Origin: Firmicutes bacterium UBA1739
GTDB lineage: Bacteria > Bacillota > Clostridia > Peptostreptococcales > Anaerovoracaceae
DNA length: 55,275 bases
Direction of reading: 5' to 3'
NCBI GenBank assembly: GCA_002315385.1
Contig: DCHZ01000038.1
Span: 27,314 to 82,588, forward strand
Under the pieces are notes generated by a model. That model saw only the letters and a list, made by a program, of their open reading frames with translations, was not told where the DNA came from and did no database searches. The position numbers and the translations under genes were made by a program. Shown here piece by piece: positions 16,532 through 25,676 of the stretch. Position 1 is the first letter of the stretch, and each line of letters begins with the position of its first letter.

Positions 16532-17269
16532 CTAATAATCCGCAAGATTAACTACCCTGGCGGGATCCACTCCGGATTCTTCCAGCCTGGCCACTGCATT
16601 TTCACAGTTTCCAACCTTATGTGGCACATGTGCATCACTGCCGATAACGAAAGAAACATCATATCCCGCGGCAATCGCGATGGTTTCGACTGTAAGGAAC
16701 GGATGGCTGTTGTTAATCTCCATCCATACATTTTTTTCTGCACATGCCTTGGCAATTTCTTCAATATATACATCATATTTGTCTCCCGGATGGGTTATTG
16801 CCATAAGTTCATTTTCATAAACTGCTTTCACCATAAGCTCAGTGTTTTCTTTTTTTAGTTTTGCCGTAGTTGTACCGAAATGATTAAGCACAAAGTTTTC
16901 GGCATGAAGTCTGAGCTGCCTTCCGGGTTCCTCTCCGAAGGCTCCGTAATGATAGCCCGCCATGACTATATCAAACAGACCTTTTTCTTCATCTGTGATA
17001 TCCAGAGCCCCCGACCTGTTGATTACATTGGCTTCTACACCTAAAAGAATTTCGATTTCGGGGTATTTATCCTTAATTGCTTCAATATCCCTTCTCATCT
17101 CTTTTATTTTGGCTCTTTTTATTCCATATGTCAAATGCCCCGGACCGTGATCTGAAATCGCTATTTTTTTCAGCCCTTTTTTGACAGCAACCTTAACATT
17201 GTCTTCTATACTTCCTTTTCCGTGAGAATAGGTAGTGTGTGTGTGAAAATCCCAAATAATTCCGCTCAT
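16532..17269 (-). CDS. PHP-domain phosphoesterase
   Basis: A 245-residue PHP-family metal-dependent phosphoesterase of the YcdX type. Metal-binding residues are seen in FHTHTTYSHGKG (residues 8-19), ISDHG, GVEANV, and the C-terminal GSDAHVPH. It starts nine bases after murB with an AGGAAG site, so it is translated with murB and mltG. Histidinol phosphatase is an alternative member of the superfamily, but no histidine biosynthesis genes are nearby. The substrate is unknown. Confidence 0.88.
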   Translation of the reverse strand: MSGIIWDFHTHTTYSHGKGSIEDNVKVAVKKGLKKIAISDHGPGHLTYGIKRAKIKEMRRDIEAIKDKYPEIEILLGVEANVINRSGALDITDEEKGLFDIVMAGYHYGAFGEEPGRQLRLHAENFVLNHFGTTTAKLKKENTELMVKAVYENELMAITHPGDKYDVYIEEIAKACAEKNVWMEINNSHPFLTVETIAIAAGYDVSFVIGSDAHVPHKVGNCENAVARLEESGVDPARVVNLADY

Positions 17270-17278
17270 AATCTTCCT

Positions 17279-18175
17279 CTATTTTATCAGTCTGACTTCC
17301 GGCTGAAGTTCAACTCCGTAATTATCATAAACCGTGTTTTTTACAAGCTCTATCAGCTCAAGAATATCCTTTGCCGTCGCATTATTTCTGTTTATTATAA
17401 ATCCCGCATGAAGCTCCGATACCTGGGCACCTCCGTGGGAAAGACCCTTCAGTCCGGAATCCTGAATCAGCTTTCCGGCAAAGTGACCTTCCGGTCTTTT
17501 GAAGGTGCTGCCCGCACTCGGATAATTAAGAGGCTGCTTCTCATTCCTTTTCCTCATCAGTTCATGCATCTCCGCACTTATTTCGTCATAATCTCCCGGC
17601 AAAAGCTTAAACTCAACCTCAAGGACAATCTCGTTTTTTTTCTGAAAAATGCTTGTTCTGTATCCGAATTCACAGTCATCTCCTGAATATCTGTGAATTC
17701 CTCCCGTTTCGTCCATGGAAACAACACCTGCCACCACGTCCTTCAGTTCTCCTCCGTAAGCTCCGGCATTCATAATCACACCGCCGCCGACGGTTCCCGG
17801 AATCCCTCCCGCAAATTCAATTCCGGTGAGAGAGTTTTCCAGTGCTTTTTTCGATACCGATGCCAGCGTGGCACCGGCCTGTGCCGTTATAATGTTATCT
17901 TTAACTGTAATTCCCGATAACGACGGACCTATTTTGATTATTACCCCCCGGTAACCTTCATCCCCGGCGATAACATTCGACCCGTTTCCCAGAATATAAT
18001 ACGGAATCGATTCGGATTTACAGATTCTTACTGCTTTTTCAATATCTTCCCTGCATGAAGGAAAGACCATGCACCTGCACGGTCCTCCCACTTTAAATGA
18101 AATATGCTCCTTTAAAGGTACATTCTCAAGGACCTTGTTACTGTCAATCTCTTCAATCAATCTACCATAAATCAT
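17279..18175 (-). CDS. murB: UDP-N-acetylenolpyruvoylglucosamine reductase MurB
   Basis: FAD-dependent enzyme that makes UDP-N-acetylmuramic acid, the second committed step of peptidoglycan precursor synthesis. The 298 residues start at ATG 18175 with GGGAG seven bases upstream; the open frame extends 60 codons further up but without similarity. FAD-binding motifs LGNGSNVI and GIPGTVGGGVIMNAGAYGGE are present, as are the catalytic serine in PSAGSTFKRP and the C-terminal Glu in LQPEVRLI. It is the short type IIb enzyme usual in Firmicutes. It lies between mltG and the PHP gene. Confidence 0.97.
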   Translation of the reverse strand: MIYGRLIEEIDSNKVLENVPLKEHISFKVGGPCRCMVFPSCREDIEKAVRICKSESIPYYILGNGSNVIAGDEGYRGVIIKIGPSLSGITVKDNIITAQAGATLASVSKKALENSLTGIEFAGGIPGTVGGGVIMNAGAYGGELKDVVAGVVSMDETGGIHRYSGDDCEFGYRTSIFQKKNEIVLEVEFKLLPGDYDEISAEMHELMRKRNEKQPLNYPSAGSTFKRPEGHFAGKLIQDSGLKGLSHGGAQVSELHAGFIINRNNATAKDILELIELVKNTVYDNYGVELQPEVRLIK

Positions 18176-18227
18176 TTGAAATCTCCCAATTCTTGTGCAG
18201 TGGATATTAATCACTTCACAAACTGCA

Positions 18228-19259
18228 TTATTTGTTTTTCTGAGCCGAATAAGCGGCATGTTCTTCATATGTATTGCAGAAATAGTGGGATCCGTCCCCC
18301 GCCTCTGTCGTCTGATAGAACAGATACGTTGTATCCGCAGGATTAAGAGCCGCATCGATACTTGAAAGACCCGGCGAAGCTATCGGCCCTACCGGAAGCC
18401 CTTTATATTTATAAGTGTTATAAGGCGAATCAATCTCCAGATCAGAATAATACAGACGTTCCTTCTGTCCTCCCAGCGCATACTGCACCGTGGCATCAAT
18501 CTGAAGCGGCATATCCGCTTTCAGTCTGTTGTATATTACACTGGCAATAACCGGGCGCTCGGAATCTACTTTTGCTTCTCTTTCTATAAGTGAAGCCACC
18601 GTAACCGCTTCTTTTACTGTAAGCCCCAGTGAATCGGCCTTATCCTGTCTCTCTTCCGTCCAGTTTTTATCAAACTCTCTCAGAAGCAGATTAAGTATTT
18701 TAGCCGAATCCCAGGATTTCCCTATATTATATGTTTCCGGGAAAAGAAATCCCTCAAATTTTGTATAATCATTTCCCTCCGGAATATATTCGTACTGCAC
18801 CGGTGCCGTGGACAGATAGTTCAGGAAATCATCCCTGTTCACCAGATTATTCTGTCCCAGCAAATCGGCAATCTGCCAGACCGTATACCCCTCAGGAATA
18901 GTCACATTCACCGTGTTTGCAATAACATCCCCCGTTTTCAGCTTTGACAGCAGCGATCCGTAAGTCACCTTTCCCGGGTCAAACGTATATGTTCCGGGAA
19001 TGATTTTATCGTCCGCATCGTTCATGCGGATATATAATACGAACGAAATTTCATTCATTATCAGGTCGTTATCCTTCAGTATTCCGGCAACGGTTTTTGC
19101 AGAGCTACCTTCCGGTATTTCCAGAACCACAGCTTCATTGAGGGTGGTCGACCGGCTTCCTCCCCAAAGAAAAAACCCGGTTCCCGCTATTAATAATACT
19201 ATAACCAGCACAATAATAACCGGCAGAGCATTCTTTTTCTTTCTCTTTTCTGCTGACAT
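18228..19259 (-). CDS. mltG: Endolytic murein transglycosylase MltG (YceG-like)
   Basis: A membrane-anchored lytic transglycosylase that cuts nascent glycan strands and limits chain length. Residues 11-33 form a single membrane helix after a basic N-terminus (MSAEKRKKKN), giving an N-in topology. A LysM-like region (VNVTIPEGYTVWQIADLL) precedes the catalytic domain, in which the active-site Glu is in ASLIEREAKV and the downstream motif is NTYKYKGLPVGPIASPG. The start ATG 19259 has AGAGGAGA upstream; the 343-residue length is normal. Confidence 0.95.
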   Translation of the reverse strand: MSAEKRKKKNALPVIIVLVIVLLIAGTGFFLWGGSRSTTLNEAVVLEIPEGSSAKTVAGILKDNDLIMNEISFVLYIRMNDADDKIIPGTYTFDPGKVTYGSLLSKLKTGDVIANTVNVTIPEGYTVWQIADLLGQNNLVNRDDFLNYLSTAPVQYEYIPEGNDYTKFEGFLFPETYNIGKSWDSAKILNLLLREFDKNWTEERQDKADSLGLTVKEAVTVASLIEREAKVDSERPVIASVIYNRLKADMPLQIDATVQYALGGQKERLYYSDLEIDSPYNTYKYKGLPVGPIASPGLSSIDAALNPADTTYLFYQTTEAGDGSHYFCNTYEEHAAYSAQKNK

Positions 19260-19328
19260 ACTATCTCCTCTACAATTCACTTTTCAAAATATTTCAACAA
19301 CTATCCGCAGTTCAGTCTCCTCTGCAGA

Positions 19329-20621
19329 TTACAGTATCTCTCTGGTAATCATATCCTCCCAGGTCTCACGTCTGACAGAAAGTCTGTCTTTTCCGTCTTT
19401 TACCATAACCAGGGCCGGTCTCGGAATTCTGTTATAATTGCTGGCCATAGAATAATTATAAGCTCCGGTTGAGAATACGCACAGAATGTCTCCGCTCTGA
19501 ACGGTATCCGCCACCCCGATTTTTTCAATCAGTACGTCTCCGCTTTCACAGCATTTTCCCACCACCGAAACCTCTTTGCCCGCAGGTATCGAAGCTTTAT
19601 TTGCCACCACAGCCTCATATTCCGCCTGATACAGAATATGTCTCGGATTATCCGGCATACCACCGTCAACGGCAAGATAGGTTTTTATTTCCGGGATTTC
19701 TTTTATGCTTCCCACGGTATACAGCGTGATTCCCGCATTGGCTGAAATCCAGCGCCCGGGTTCTATGAACACCTCCGGCAGACTTATTCCTTCGGTTTTG
19801 CAGAAGCTGTTTATTCTTTCCATCATAGGATCCGTGAAATCCCTCAGCTTCACTGTTATTTCCCCGTCAACATAACGGACACCGAAGCCTCCTCCCAAAT
19901 TGAGTTCGGTGGGAACAAAACCCAGCTCTGACCTTATTTCCTTAATAAGCCTGAGAATTATTTCAAGAGCCATAAGATGTGAGTCATTCTTCTGCAGCTG
20001 CGAGCCCACATGAAAATGAAAGCCCGTAAGCTCAATACTCTCAGAGTCCATTGCATATTTTATTATTCTGTTTCTTTCACTCCTTACAGGAGAAATTCCG
20101 AATTTTGAATCTATTCCTCCGGTGGAAATGTACTGATGAGTATGACTGTCGACACCCGGTGTTATTCTCAGCTGCACCCTGACAGTTTTTCCCGCTTCTT
20201 TTGCGATTCCGTCGATCAGATGAAGCTCGTACTCATTATCGGCCACAAATCTGCCGACATTGTTTTCCACCGCAAATCGAATTTCATCAGCTGTTTTATT
20301 GTTGCCGTGAAAGATAATTTTTGCGGTATCCACTCCTGCTTTTATTGCCGTATATATTTCTCCTCCGGAAACAGTATCGAGTCCCAGTCCTTCTTCTGTT
20401 ACTATACGGCAAATATCAACGGTCTGGAGAGCCTTGCTGGCATAAACCGCATTTGCATTATCGTACTTATCCAGGAAGCATTCCTTTATCTCCCGGCACC
20501 TGCCGATTATCTGCTTCTCATCAACTACATATAACGGTGTTCCGTATTTTTCGGCAAGCTCCACTGTGTCGGCTCCGCCGAAGCACAGATGACCTTTACT
20601 GTTAATATCCAGTTTTCTCAT
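19329..20621 (-). CDS. lysA: Diaminopimelate decarboxylase
   Basis: PLP enzyme that converts meso-diaminopimelate to L-lysine. Residues YASKALQ carry the PLP lysine, HFHVGSQ and GGGFGVRY line the cofactor site, EPGRWI and CCESGD complete the alanine-racemase-fold active site. The 430-residue length and GGAGG site at 20621 are normal. Its substrate is produced by diaminopimelate epimerase, which in this window occurs as a domain fused to CarB at 47.6-48.5 kb. It sits in a cell-wall cluster with mltG and murB rather than with other lysine genes. Confidence 0.97.
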   Translation of the reverse strand: MRKLDINSKGHLCFGGADTVELAEKYGTPLYVVDEKQIIGRCREIKECFLDKYDNANAVYASKALQTVDICRIVTEEGLGLDTVSGGEIYTAIKAGVDTAKIIFHGNNKTADEIRFAVENNVGRFVADNEYELHLIDGIAKEAGKTVRVQLRITPGVDSHTHQYISTGGIDSKFGISPVRSERNRIIKYAMDSESIELTGFHFHVGSQLQKNDSHLMALEIILRLIKEIRSELGFVPTELNLGGGFGVRYVDGEITVKLRDFTDPMMERINSFCKTEGISLPEVFIEPGRWISANAGITLYTVGSIKEIPEIKTYLAVDGGMPDNPRHILYQAEYEAVVANKASIPAGKEVSVVGKCCESGDVLIEKIGVADTVQSGDILCVFSTGAYNYSMASNYNRIPRPALVMVKDGKDRLSVRRETWEDMITREIL

Positions 20622-20650
20622 TTAACCTCCGTCCCAACGGATAATTCCGT

Positions 20651-21289
20651 TTAAGTATTTGTGTTATTATAATGCACGCATATTCCAGTCAGCGGGCAGC
20701 TTTCACATTCCGGTTTTCTCGCCTTGCATACCAGCCTTCCGTGCCAGATTAATGCATGATGCATATCAATCCAGGTTTCACGAGGCAGCTTATTCATCAG
20801 ACCGTATTCTGTTTTCAGCACATCTTTTTCATTTACTATACCTATTCTGTTTGAAACTCTGAAAACATGTGTATCTACGGGGATTGCCGGCACGCCGTAG
20901 CCCACCGCCAGTACCACATTCGCAGTCTTGCGCCCCACACCCGGAAGCTTTATCAGTTCATCGAAGCTTTCCGGAATTTCTCCGTTCCATTCCTCACTGA
21001 TTATTTTAGCCGCTGCCACAATATTCCCGGCTTTCGTTTTATACATGCCGATTCTTCTGATATACTCTTCTATTACTTCAGGTTTTTCGGCAGCCAGTGA
21101 AGCCGCATCCGGATAATCCCGGAAAAGATCGGGGGTCACCACATTGACCTGCTTATCCGTTGTCTGTGCAGACAGTACAACAGCAATAAGCAGCTGAAAA
21201 ACATTCCCGAAATTCAATGCACATTCCGGCGCCGGATACGCTTTCTTCATTTCCGAAACCAGAATGCCGGTTTCCGCTTCTGTCCACAT
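20651..21289 (-). CDS. nth: Endonuclease III (DNA glycosylase/AP lyase)
   Basis: A 212-residue base-excision repair enzyme acting on oxidised pyrimidines. The helix-hairpin-helix LPGVGRKTANV contains the catalytic lysine, VDTHVFR holds the catalytic aspartate, and a C-terminal C-x6-C-x2-C-x5-C motif (CKARKPECESC, PLTGIC) binds a [4Fe-4S] cluster. The start overlaps closely with the end of the upstream dehydrogenase gene (one base between), so the two are translationally linked although functionally unrelated. Confidence 0.96.
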   Translation of the reverse strand: MWTEAETGILVSEMKKAYPAPECALNFGNVFQLLIAVVLSAQTTDKQVNVVTPDLFRDYPDAASLAAEKPEVIEEYIRRIGMYKTKAGNIVAAAKIISEEWNGEIPESFDELIKLPGVGRKTANVVLAVGYGVPAIPVDTHVFRVSNRIGIVNEKDVLKTEYGLMNKLPRETWIDMHHALIWHGRLVCKARKPECESCPLTGICVHYNNTNT

Positions 21290-21290
21290 A

Positions 21291-22229
21291 TTACATTCTG
21301 TCCTTAAAATTCTTTATCAGATGGTCGTTAAGTCTTCTCTTGGATGCACTAACATCCTCTTCGCTCCAGACCTGAATACCCTTGCCCGACTTGAAGCCCA
21401 GGTCTCCCTTTTCGACCGCATCAGTCAGAATATGTGACGGCTCTGTATTAGATGCAAGGTTCTTCAGAATATAATTCTGAATTGAAAGACTGAGGTCTGT
21501 ACCCACCATATCGGCATGCTCCATAGGGCCAAGCACCGGTGTTCTCATTCCGAATCCGTATTTCACGGCTTCATCAACTGTAGCGGCATCCGCAATACCG
21601 TTTTCAACAATGTATAACGCTTCTCTCAGAAGTGCATGCTGGAGTCTGTTGCCGATAAATCCCGGTACGTCTTTGTTAACCTTAACAGGTCTCTTGCCCG
21701 CATTCTTCAGGAAATCATAAACTGTATCCACCACTTCATCGGAAGTATCCTCAGTTCTTATTATTTCCACCAGCGGAATCAGAAATGCGGGATTCCAGAA
21801 ATGAGTGCCTACTATTCTGTGTCTGTGAACCGATTCTGATGCAATTTCCGTAATACTCATTACAGATGTATTTGTTGCCAGTATCACATTTTCCGGACAG
21901 ATTTCATCCAGCTCTTTGAACAGATTCTGCTTTATTTCCATGTTCTCTATTACACATTCGAAAATAAGCTGGGCATCTTTTACGGCTTCATTAATATCAT
22001 ATATGATTTTAATGTTTTTCTTTATTCTTTCGCCTTCTTCCACGGTCATAATTTCATTCTCTATCATATCGCGGATATTTCTGTCGATATTCTCTACAGC
22101 ATAATCCTCTTCGAATTTTTCTCTTGCCCTCAGAACAACATTACAGCCCTTCTGTGCAAACTGAATTCCTATTCCGCTTCCCATCATTCCCGGTCCGAAA
22201 ATTGTAATATTTTTAATTTCTTTTGACAT
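21291..22229 (-). CDS. 3-hydroxyacyl-CoA dehydrogenase family protein
   Basis: A 312-residue NAD-dependent dehydrogenase. The N-terminal Rossmann motif reads FGPGMMGSGIG, NTSVMSITEIA is the substrate/cofactor segment, VGTHFWNPAFLIPLVE carries the catalytic histidine and asparagine, and residues 190-280 form the helical dimer domain. It resembles 3-hydroxybutyryl-CoA dehydrogenase (Hbd) of butyrate-forming clostridia, but no thiolase, crotonase or acyl-CoA dehydrogenase genes are next to it, and the C-terminus is some 25 residues longer than in typical Hbd. A role in butyrate or 4-hydroxybutyrate fermentation, matching abfD at 35 kb, is possible; another hydroxy-acid substrate cannot be excluded. 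Confidence 0.82.
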   Translation of the reverse strand: MSKEIKNITIFGPGMMGSGIGIQFAQKGCNVVLRAREKFEEDYAVENIDRNIRDMIENEIMTVEEGERIKKNIKIIYDINEAVKDAQLIFECVIENMEIKQNLFKELDEICPENVILATNTSVMSITEIASESVHRHRIVGTHFWNPAFLIPLVEIIRTEDTSDEVVDTVYDFLKNAGKRPVKVNKDVPGFIGNRLQHALLREALYIVENGIADAATVDEAVKYGFGMRTPVLGPMEHADMVGTDLSLSIQNYILKNLASNTEPSHILTDAVEKGDLGFKSGKGIQVWSEEDVSASKRRLNDHLIKNFKDRM

Positions 22230-22264
22230 AATCTGCCTCCCGTCACAGTTTTGAAAATCTTAGC

Positions 22265-23872
22265 TTATGCTAATCTGAATTTTTTCAATAATTTATACAG
22301 CAATTCTCCCTTCGGAAGCAGCTTAACCTCCTCCGGTAAAATCGTTTTTGTTTTTATTAATGCAGCTCCGTACACAGCTGCCGCAACACATATTGCCGCT
22401 ATGGTAATAATTCTGCTCTGAATGAATAAACCTGCTCCGTAATACACAACAGCAGCTGCCGCAGCCATGAGCAACCCGCAGAGTACAGGTCTGGCAACCG
22501 CCAGTTTCAAGTCATGCTCAGTATTTGTTATTCTTTTCACAAGACACAGATTTACAAGGGCAACTGTCAGCAGGCCCGCCGAGGTTCCTATTGCCGCTCC
22601 CGATACATTCAGTCCCGGTATTCCCACCAGAACATATGATACCAGATATTTTACTACCGCTCCCGCAGCTATACCCAGTACCGAGTACGCAGGTTTTCCC
22701 AGACCCTGAAGGATTCCGGCCATCGCCTGGGCTATGCAGATGAACACCACGCCCATTCCGAGCCAGAAAAGACAGGATACAGCCGCATCGGAATTGTCTG
22801 CCTGAAGAGGATAAATCAGCTGAATTATCGGCTTCGAAAGCAGCATCAGACCGAAAGAGCAGGGTACACCTATAATAAAAGCCGTTCTCAGACCCAGTCT
22901 GATATTCTGATCCATGAAAGGTTTATCATTGATGCTCTTCGCCGCCGCGATTGCCGGAACAAGGCTGAGCGAAACCGCCAGAGCCATTGCCTGCGGTATA
23001 TTTATTATCGGTCCCGCGTATCCTGAAAGCTGACCGTATAATCCGTTGGCTGCTCCGCTTGAAAGCCCTATATCCTGAAGCCTTCTCATTACAACCAGCA
23101 AATCCACTAAATTCATAATCGGAAATATTGATACTCCTATCGTAATGGGGATTGCTATTCCCGCCAGTCTTGCCAGTATCCTCCTGCCGGATTCCGTAAC
23201 AGAGTTTTCTTTGTTTCCGCTGTCAAAAGGCAGACTTCTTCTTTTTTTCATCAGCAGATAAACGGCAACTATGAAAACAGTACCGAAAACAGGGCCGATG
23301 CTGCCGGCTCCCGAGGCACCTGCCGCCGCATATTCCACTCCTGCCGGAAGTAATGCCACAGCAAGTCCCAGTCCCACAGCAACTCTTACCATCTGCTCCG
23401 CCAGCTGAGAGCCCGCCGTCGGTTTCATTTCCTGATATCCCTGAAAATATCCTCTGAAAACTGCCATTATCGGAACAAACAGCAGTGCCGGTGCAATGGC
23501 TATCATCGCATAATATGCTCCCGGATCTCCGAAATAATTAACTATGGGTTTAGCCAGAAGAAATACTCCGGCGGAGGTTACAACTCCCAGTAATATCATC
23601 AGAATGAACGAAACTCTGAAGATTCTGTGAGCCTCCGAATAATTCTCCCTGGCTATCTGCTCCGAAGTCATTTGGGAAATTGCCGCCGGAGCTCCGTTGG
23701 TGGAGAATACCAGTAAAAAAATATAAATCGGATATGCTGTCTGAAAATACCCCATTCCTTCTTCGCCGATAATATTGGCCAGGGGTATTCTGAAAATTGC
23801 GCCTAATATCTGTACAAAAAGCCCTGCTATTCCCAGAATCGCAGCGCCTTTCACGAAAGTCTTTCCGTTCAT
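22265..23872 (-). CDS. SpoVB/MurJ-like polysaccharide (lipid II) flippase
   Basis: A 535-residue polytopic membrane protein with about 14 predicted helices, of the MOP/MVF superfamily. The N-terminus (KGAAILGIAGLFVQILGAIFRIPL, shortened here: residues 8-31) and the FRGYFQGYQEM and GILQGLGKP motifs are characteristic of the SpoVB/YtgP/MurJ branch. Members transport lipid-linked cell-wall precursors across the membrane. Given its place among cell-wall genes, lipid II flipping is the most likely job. SpoVB proper belongs to spore cortex synthesis, but no other sporulation gene is visible here, so the exact paralogue is unclear. The start has a GAGAGG site. Confidence 0.85.
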   Translation of the reverse strand: MNGKTFVKGAAILGIAGLFVQILGAIFRIPLANIIGEEGMGYFQTAYPIYIFLLVFSTNGAPAAISQMTSEQIARENYSEAHRIFRVSFILMILLGVVTSAGVFLLAKPIVNYFGDPGAYYAMIAIAPALLFVPIMAVFRGYFQGYQEMKPTAGSQLAEQMVRVAVGLGLAVALLPAGVEYAAAGASGAGSIGPVFGTVFIVAVYLLMKKRRSLPFDSGNKENSVTESGRRILARLAGIAIPITIGVSIFPIMNLVDLLVVMRRLQDIGLSSGAANGLYGQLSGYAGPIINIPQAMALAVSLSLVPAIAAAKSINDKPFMDQNIRLGLRTAFIIGVPCSFGLMLLSKPIIQLIYPLQADNSDAAVSCLFWLGMGVVFICIAQAMAGILQGLGKPAYSVLGIAAGAVVKYLVSYVLVGIPGLNVSGAAIGTSAGLLTVALVNLCLVKRITNTEHDLKLAVARPVLCGLLMAAAAAVVYYGAGLFIQSRIITIAAICVAAAVYGAALIKTKTILPEEVKLLPKGELLYKLLKKFRLA

Positions 23873-23936
23873 GCTCTAACCTCTCTGTTGCTGTCTGAAT
23901 TTTTTCTGCTTTATACTTAATCAGAGTTATTATATC

Positions 23937-23965
23937 AAAAAACAGCGGCGAGATAAACCCGCCGC
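23937..23965 (-). terminator. Terminator after nrdG
   Basis: Minus-strand GCGGCG (23960-23965) pairs with CGCCGC (23945-23950), followed by TGTTTTTT. It separates the nrd transcript from the flippase gene. Confidence 0.8.
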
Positions 23966-24014
23966 CGATACATTTCACTAAAAAATCATTTTAATTAATT
24001 GCCAGTATTCACAT

Positions 24015-24530
24015 TTATTCCGAATCCGCCTGAAGCTCCACCGCATATCCGGTTTCGAAAGATTTTTTCACATCAATAAGTCTCTGATTTGTGCTTCCTC
24101 TGAAAGGAAGGGCCAGAGTTCTTTTATCTGATTCATATCTTCCGTCAACCAGTACATCACACTTTTTCAGAAGCTCTGTTACTTCCGGTTTCGTTTTTCC
24201 GAGCTCCACAAGCTCTTCAAAGGTATATCCGCTGTACACATATATGTTCATGCCCAGTTTAATCACCTCATCCGCCAGTCCGGAAAAGGCTTCAGGCTGA
24301 CAGAAAGGTTCCCCTCCGCTGAATGTAACACCTTTGATGATTGGGTCTTTTTTTATCTCCTCCACCAGACGCTCTGTTGAGCAGTAGTTTCCGCCTTCGA
24401 AATCATGAGTCTGCGGATTATGACAGCCCTCACATCTGTGCGGACAGCCCTGACAGAACACTACAAACCTCATACCCGGTCCGTCAACTATCGATTCTCT
24501 GATTATTCCAGATATTTTTAACTGAGTCAT
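24015..24530 (-). CDS. nrdG: Anaerobic ribonucleotide reductase activating protein
   Basis: Radical-SAM activase that installs the glycyl radical on NrdD. The cluster-binding CxxxCxxC motif is at CPHRCEGC near residue 30, and the SAM-binding SGGEPF follows. The start ATG 24530 lies seven bases after AGGTG; an in-frame GTG at 24539 is less likely. At 171 residues it has the family length. It is separated from nrdD by the D-Ala-D-X ligase gene, an unusual arrangement, and starts ten bases after the ligase stop. Confidence 0.95.
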   Translation of the reverse strand: MTQLKISGIIRESIVDGPGMRFVVFCQGCPHRCEGCHNPQTHDFEGGNYCSTERLVEEIKKDPIIKGVTFSGGEPFCQPEAFSGLADEVIKLGMNIYVYSGYTFEELVELGKTKPEVTELLKKCDVLVDGRYESDKRTLALPFRGSTNQRLIDVKKSFETGYAVELQADSE

Positions 24531-24539
24531 TATCCGCAC

Positions 24540-25604
24540 CTATCGAGTCAGAGCATCGTTTATCAGGAATTCCAGTACAGCCTCAATTGAATATCCGGCG
24601 CCTTCCATCATCAGCGGAAACCGGCTGTATGTAGTGAATCCCGGCATTGTATTTACCTCGTTAAGGTAAATCTCATTATTTTTGGTGACAAACATATCGA
24701 CCCTGGCAAGACCGGTACATTCCATGACCTTGTAGATTGCAACCGCAGTTTCCTTAATTTTATTTCTGAATTCTTCAGAATATGCGGCAGGCATTCTGAT
24801 ACTGGAATTTACGGAGCCTTTCTCGGGGTTCGCCTGAAGATGTGTATTCAGGAAACCGTATTCCAGCACAATTTCATCAACCTCGCCCACAACGAGATTC
24901 TGTCCGCTTCCCATAACAGAGCATCCCACTTCGCTGCCCACAACCTTTTCTTCAATCTTTATCTTGCTGCCGAATTTACCTGCTTCTTTAACAGCCGCTT
25001 CGAATTCATTTTCATCCGCCACCTCTGAAACACCGAAAGAAGAACCCGCACAGGCCGGCTTGATAAATAACGGATATGTAAGCTCCGAAGCACGTCTCAT
25101 AATATTGTCAACGCCTTCATTTTCCTCAGCGACAATATACTTTGTGGTTTTCACACCTATGGTCTGCACTGTGCGATGTGCGATATCCTTATCCATTCCG
25201 ATAGCCGAGCTTAATACACCGCAGCCGACATATGGTATTCCGGTCAGCTCAAACAGTCCCTGCAGACATCCGTCTTCCCCTGTTCTCCCGTGAATCATAG
25301 GGAAAAGGACATCTATTTTTGTGAAAACACTCTTCTTATCAACAACTTCCAGTATTCCCTTCGCACCTCTGTCCGGCATCAGAATTACCGGATTGCAATC
25401 CTTTGCATTGCACCATTCATCCTTCGGAAGTTTGTCAATATCTCCGTGAAAACGGAACCAGTTTCCGTCTTTTGTGATTCCGATTAGAATAAGCTCATAT
25501 TTTTCCTTATCCAGATGACAGATTACATTATGTGCTGATTTTAATGAAACCGGGTATTCACTGGAATATCCGCCGAAAATTACAGCAACATTCAGTTTAC
25601 TCAT
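24540..25604 (-). CDS. D-alanine--D-X ligase, VanA/VanG-like
   Basis: An ATP-grasp enzyme that joins D-alanine to a second D-residue for the peptidoglycan stem peptide; 354 residues from ATG 25604, with an AGAGGTG site. The body resembles Van-type ligases: HGRTGEDGCLQGLFEL, GSSFGVSEV, EVGCSVMG, CTGLARVDMF and NEVNTMPGFTTYSRFP. In the omega loop it reads FLNTHLQANPEKGSVNS. VanA has FRIHQEVEPEKGSEN at this position, with a histidine tied to D-lactate selection, whereas housekeeping Ddl enzymes have a Lys-Tyr pair. His255 aligns with the VanA histidine. Either this is the cell's normal ligase with an altered acceptor, or an intrinsic Van-like enzyme. No vanH, vanX or vanT lies nearby. Confidence 0.85.
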   Translation of the reverse strand: MSKLNVAVIFGGYSSEYPVSLKSAHNVICHLDKEKYELILIGITKDGNWFRFHGDIDKLPKDEWCNAKDCNPVILMPDRGAKGILEVVDKKSVFTKIDVLFPMIHGRTGEDGCLQGLFELTGIPYVGCGVLSSAIGMDKDIAHRTVQTIGVKTTKYIVAEENEGVDNIMRRASELTYPLFIKPACAGSSFGVSEVADENEFEAAVKEAGKFGSKIKIEEKVVGSEVGCSVMGSGQNLVVGEVDEIVLEYGFLNTHLQANPEKGSVNSSIRMPAAYSEEFRNKIKETAVAIYKVMECTGLARVDMFVTKNNEIYLNEVNTMPGFTTYSRFPLMMEGAGYSIEAVLEFLINDALTR

Positions 25605-25628
25605 AAAGCACCTCTTTTCATAACACAA

Positions 25629-25653
25629 GGGTCAACCGGATTACGATTGACCC
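25629..25653 (-). terminator. Hairpin between nrdD and the ligase gene
   Basis: Perfect 7-base stem GGGTCAA/TTGACCC with an 11-base loop. It is followed on the minus strand only by TTGTGTT, so it could be a weak terminator or an RNA-processing/stability hairpin within the operon. Confidence 0.45.
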
Positions 25654-25676
25654 GAAATTAACTTTGTTTTGCCCGA

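Noticed and set aside
18176..18355. N-terminal extension of MurB by 60 residues
   Set aside because: The basic, low-similarity extension overlaps the end of mltG and the proper start at 18175 has a good ribosome binding site.
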